A stretch of DNA of 64,000 nucleotides from Opisthorchis felineus (Eukaryota > Platyhelminthes > Trematoda > Opisthorchiida > Opisthorchiidae). Location: NCBI GenBank assembly GCA_004794785.1, contig SJOL01009557.1, forward strand, positions 418,664-482,663. The letters are read 5' to 3'. The position numbers were made by a program, and so were the translations under genes. The notes beneath the pieces are model-generated. The model did not search any database, had not been told where the DNA came from, and saw only the letters and a program-made list of their open reading frames with translations. Below are positions 60,771 through 64,000 of this stretch, piece after piece (position 1 is the stretch's first letter; every line of letters begins with the position of its first letter).

Positions 60771-62985
60771 CTAGACAAGTAGAACATAAAAGGTTGCGTT
60801 AGTTTGCTCGAAATCGCCAAAATTAAGCAGTATATGAACTCAAGGGTCAAGTGAGAAGTGTAGAAAACTGTCTGAAATTTTTCAACATGAAAGCAAGGGA
60901 AGTATGAAGATGGAAAACATCGTCACGTTTCCTGTGGATAGAAAACTGCCGGAACTTCAGTAGACTCGAGTAACAAGCAGCTAAAGTGGGTAGCTTATGC
61001 TGTTACCACGGCGACGTCTCGGGTTCGATCCAATACAGAAGCCAGTGAGTTAACAATGGTATGCCTGTTGGCCAGGGTCTCGTATCCCACGTCAACCCTC
61101 CCTTACAACTGCGAACTGTGGGTATGCGTTGGACCCAGTCGAATCGCTGCAACGACAACAAACAGTAAAGTTGGTACACGTGTAAGAGACTATGCCGAGA
61201 ACAGAAAGAACCACTAATGAATACAATGCCCGGTAACGTTTGTTACCACTGATAGATAAGGCTTCTTAAACCTCAGCCTGAGAGCAGGGAGATTCAAACT
61301 GAAAATATTCTATTCTGCTACCTATCATGTCCAAATTATCTGGTGACCGCCGTACGATCCGGTCTTGTTAAAGCAACCAGAACTAACCCGGCCGGTCACT
61401 TAGGTTCTATTCGAAAGATGCGTCCAAGCCATCAGTGAGATTGACCCCAAGTCCTTTGCGAACCACACTCGGCATGAGCCCACCATACAACAACAGAAAA
61501 ACTTTAACTAGGCAGTCTGAAGAGGAAGTGACAGCATGCTCAACAATGGGACCGGGTAAGTGTCATGTTCTGTAAAGTTTCCAACCTTATATAAGTGGAA
61601 TTACGTGTAGGGAAGGCACCAGGATCCCACAGTACTTAGTTTTACGATAGCCGCCTCCACTTCGCGTATTTGCATCATGGTCTGTTCCCCGCGAGCCATC
61701 TGCCAACAAGATTTCAGAGTAAGCTGTGGGTGGGCATGCGGAGTACATGTCTCAACCACCTTACATGCTGCTCTGGCGGTTCTGATTTGTCACAAGGTAC
61801 TAGCTTACGCCCCACTTCATTACAAGCACTCTACAGGCAGCCGACGCCTGCTATACCACGAAGGCACCGATGGTCAAACTAATCGCCCTCCTAGGTCTGC
61901 GCGGCCGGGAAGTATCAATCCGCCTTGTACCTCTTCATTCGCCGAACCTAGCACACCCCTCCACTCATCAAATGATATACCACGGTCAATCCATTGTTCT
62001 GACCATAGTTCTACGTCTAAACTATCGATCGGCAACTTAGAAGAAATAACACCTCACTGAAAAAAAGGATCCACGATGCAGCCTTGAATGTCCGTGATCT
62101 CTGTCAATTTTGGAAACAAGCTTCTTTTGCTGAAACCTTGCTTCCTCATTTCTGTCGGCGCTGGTTGCCTACGGAACATTCTTACAAGCCTGCACTTCAG
62201 TCGCGTATCACAAGCCTTTTATAGTGGGTTCAAACGTTTCACCTTTTAGTCTTCGAGTATCAATTGATCCTGACACAATGGTTCTTGGTACCTAAGCTGT
62301 GAGAGTTGCATCTAGCTCAAGGGCTGGAAGCACTTTACTAGACTGAATCACAGTAGACAGTAGTCGCTGGCCCGATTGAGATCAATGCAGGTCGACGTAG
62401 TAAACCGTGTTTATTTACCGATAAACTGCAGCTCTGGAGCTGAAAAAGGCGGATTTTGTCGGCATCTGTCATGATGGTTTCGGTGAACAAAACAACAGAG
62501 CGAACGACCAAGGGGGGAGGTTATCCGGTCGCACTGATGGTGGGGGGGGGGTTGATTTGGAGTCAATGCTAGGCGCACGACAAGTCCAGGGTGAATTCAG
62601 TTGTCCGTCACGAAGAGATAGGACCTTACGGTTTGTGTGCATCCACGACCCATTGAGCTATACTGTGTGGTGTCCGTGCGACACTCGCAGAATCTCTCAC
62701 ACCAGATTGGTCAATGGTTGAAGGTCTGACCAACAGTCTCTTGGCCCACCAGGTTGCGGGTTAGAACATATTTTGCGACTTATGTGAAAACGGTAATGCA
62801 CCTGCATTTCCTGCCAAACACCGCTGCCTTGCGGTCATACCTTTGAGGCAAAAGCTTTGGTTGAGGACTCTAATCGTCCTCCTGGCTAGGTGTGGTCGCC
62901 CTGACAGTATCCCAGCCTGCGTACAACCATGACACTTACAACTAACAATGTTCTCATGCCACATCGGCCGTCGTGTGGTGAATTA
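60771..62985. other. Region upstream of the first recognised GCN1 exon
   Basis: The first GCN1 exons and promoter should lie here or beyond the window. I could not support any. Open frames at 61.67-62.06 kb (plus) have no family signature that I recognise. Confidence 0.5.
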
Positions 62986-62989
62986 AAGT

Positions 62990-64000
62990 GGTGCCGTGAA
63001 GTCTAGTGGACTCGTAAGACTAATGAAATGGAAGAGGCCCAGAAAGCCGGTAATGCCCGAAGTTTATTTCAGTTGATCCGTGCAACCGGCCCGCGATAAC
63101 CACCTGTAAACCAAACTACCAAGGGTAAGACTGGAGCGACAATATTGAATAAAGAACGCCTAGACTACCGGGCCGAGTATTTCGAGTAGCAATTCTCGTG
63201 GACACCAGCTGCCACTCAGCTGGAGCCGACAGCTGACGTAGAACGCTGGACGGTGAACGTGGAACCCTCTACGGCCTCGGAGATTTTTGACTGCATATGT
63301 TCTCTCAAGCGCCACCAAGCTTCTGGTCTGGACGACTTCTCACCCGAGTTGTTTAAAGATGGGGTTGAAGTCCTTAGTCAGCGCTCGTCTGATGTGTTTG
63401 CCTGCATTTGAGAAAAGGAGGCTGTTTCGGACAACTGGAGAATCGGCGATAGTGCCCGTTTTCATATAAGGGGATAGTAGTCAGTGTAGTAATCACAGGG
63501 GAAACAGCTCGACCCCGGTCGTAACGAGACTATTAGCGTCACTTGTGCTTTTTCGCTTCATGGTGGCTCGTGAAACACTGACTCGAGAGCAGCAAGCGAA
63601 ATTCCGGGACGGCAGGGTTGCGTTGACCAAATCTGAACACTCCGTCAGGTACTACAACAACGTCATACGTACAAACGACCCACAGTTTTAGTATTTCTGG
63701 ATTTCCAAGGCGCATTCAACTCTCTTGACCGGTCTGCTCTTCATGACACGCTTGCCCATTAAAAAATGCCCCGGAGGTTTGTGAACATAATAAATTCTTT
63801 GTATTCTCAGACTTTCGGGCGTGAGAGTATACAGCGAGCCCTCCAAAAGCTTCCATGCATAAAGCGGTGTCACCAGGGGTGCCCACTCTCTCCATTCCTA
63901 TTTAACTTCGCGTGATAATGAGACAAAAGCTGGAAGGTCTTCAAAACCCTGGTGTTCGAATATCAGCTAACGAAAACCTTGTCGATCTGGACTATGCAGA
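62990..64000 (+). mobile_element. LINE reverse transcriptase, degenerate, cut by the window edge
   Basis: Translated in shifting frames: EMEEAQKAGNARSLFQLIRA, then EYFE (stop) QFSW, then VEPSTASEIFDCICSLKRHQ ASGLDDFSPELFKDG (the KAPGPDGI..ELFK-type RT block). Next come QRHTYKRPTVLVFLDFQGAF NSLDRSAL (block A, LDF.GAFDSVDR), then KRCHQGCPLSPFLFNFA (GVRQGCPLSPFLFN). The last bases encode LVDLDYA, the start of the YADD box. At least four stops and frameshifts make it a dead copy of a LINE; an RTE-like clade is my guess. Confidence 0.88.

Noticed and set aside
60982..61040. B-box-like GGGTTCGATCC with a possible A box upstream, considered as a tRNA gene
   Set aside because: No acceptor pairing and no anticodon arm could be drawn.
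1..64000. CRISPR arrays, operons and bacterial-type promoters
   Set aside because: No regularly spaced repeats, and the gene structure is clearly eukaryotic.

Overview
This window looks like a flatworm nuclear genome, most likely a liver-fluke-type trematode. The organism is inferred from three things: GC content near the mid-40s by eye, a large gene split into short exons with very long introns plus a few tiny introns near its 5' end, and the repeat load. The repeats are a tRNA-derived SINE, LINEs with divergent reverse transcriptase, a Penelope-like element with a GIY-YIG domain, and hammerhead-ribozyme repeats. No bacterial-type genes were seen.

One gene accounts for all the convincing coding sequence: GCN1 (eIF2-alpha kinase GCN2 activator), on the minus strand from about 60.77 kb down to 1.1 kb. 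I could place 34 exons. Most neighbouring exons join in compatible reading phase, and their translations follow GCN1 in order. They start near residue 75 or so of the animal protein and stop about four fifths of the way through. The first exons (start codon) and the last part (C-terminal HEAT repeats) were not found or lie outside the window. Phase breaks show that a few small exons remain unplaced: between 59.9 and 52.0 kb, 50.2 and 45.2 kb, 33.6 and 31.9 kb, and 21.5 and 19.1 kb. One more is probably missing between 29.8 and 26.2 kb. In translating ribosomes, GCN1 senses collisions or stalls and hands deacylated tRNA to GCN2. The eEF3-like core (about 25 to 18 kb) is the best conserved part here. 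Two charged low-complexity insertions stand out, in the exons at 25.7-26.2 kb and 1.1-1.7 kb.

The introns and the 3 kb beyond the first recognised exon hold mobile DNA. There are seven copies of a tRNA-derived SINE (6.0, 25.1, 26.4, 29.0, 31.3, 47.6, 50.8 kb), LINE remnants (5.6, 27.5-28.4, 38.7, 56.6-57.1 and 63.0-64.0 kb, the last running off the right edge at the YADD box), and a 900 bp Penelope-like insertion at 39.79-40.69 kb with a perfect 15 bp target-site duplication and inverted 51 bp ends. There is also a family of about 300 bp repeats carrying a 43 nt hammerhead ribozyme module (2.6, 2.9, 9.1, 18.2, 27.9, 46.65 kb, and perhaps 32.6 kb). The 27.9 kb copy has a complete catalytic core and sits in a 307 bp-period partial tandem. 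Its stem III is the palindrome ACCGGU, which suggests it works as a dimer. This family is the most interesting non-coding system in the window.
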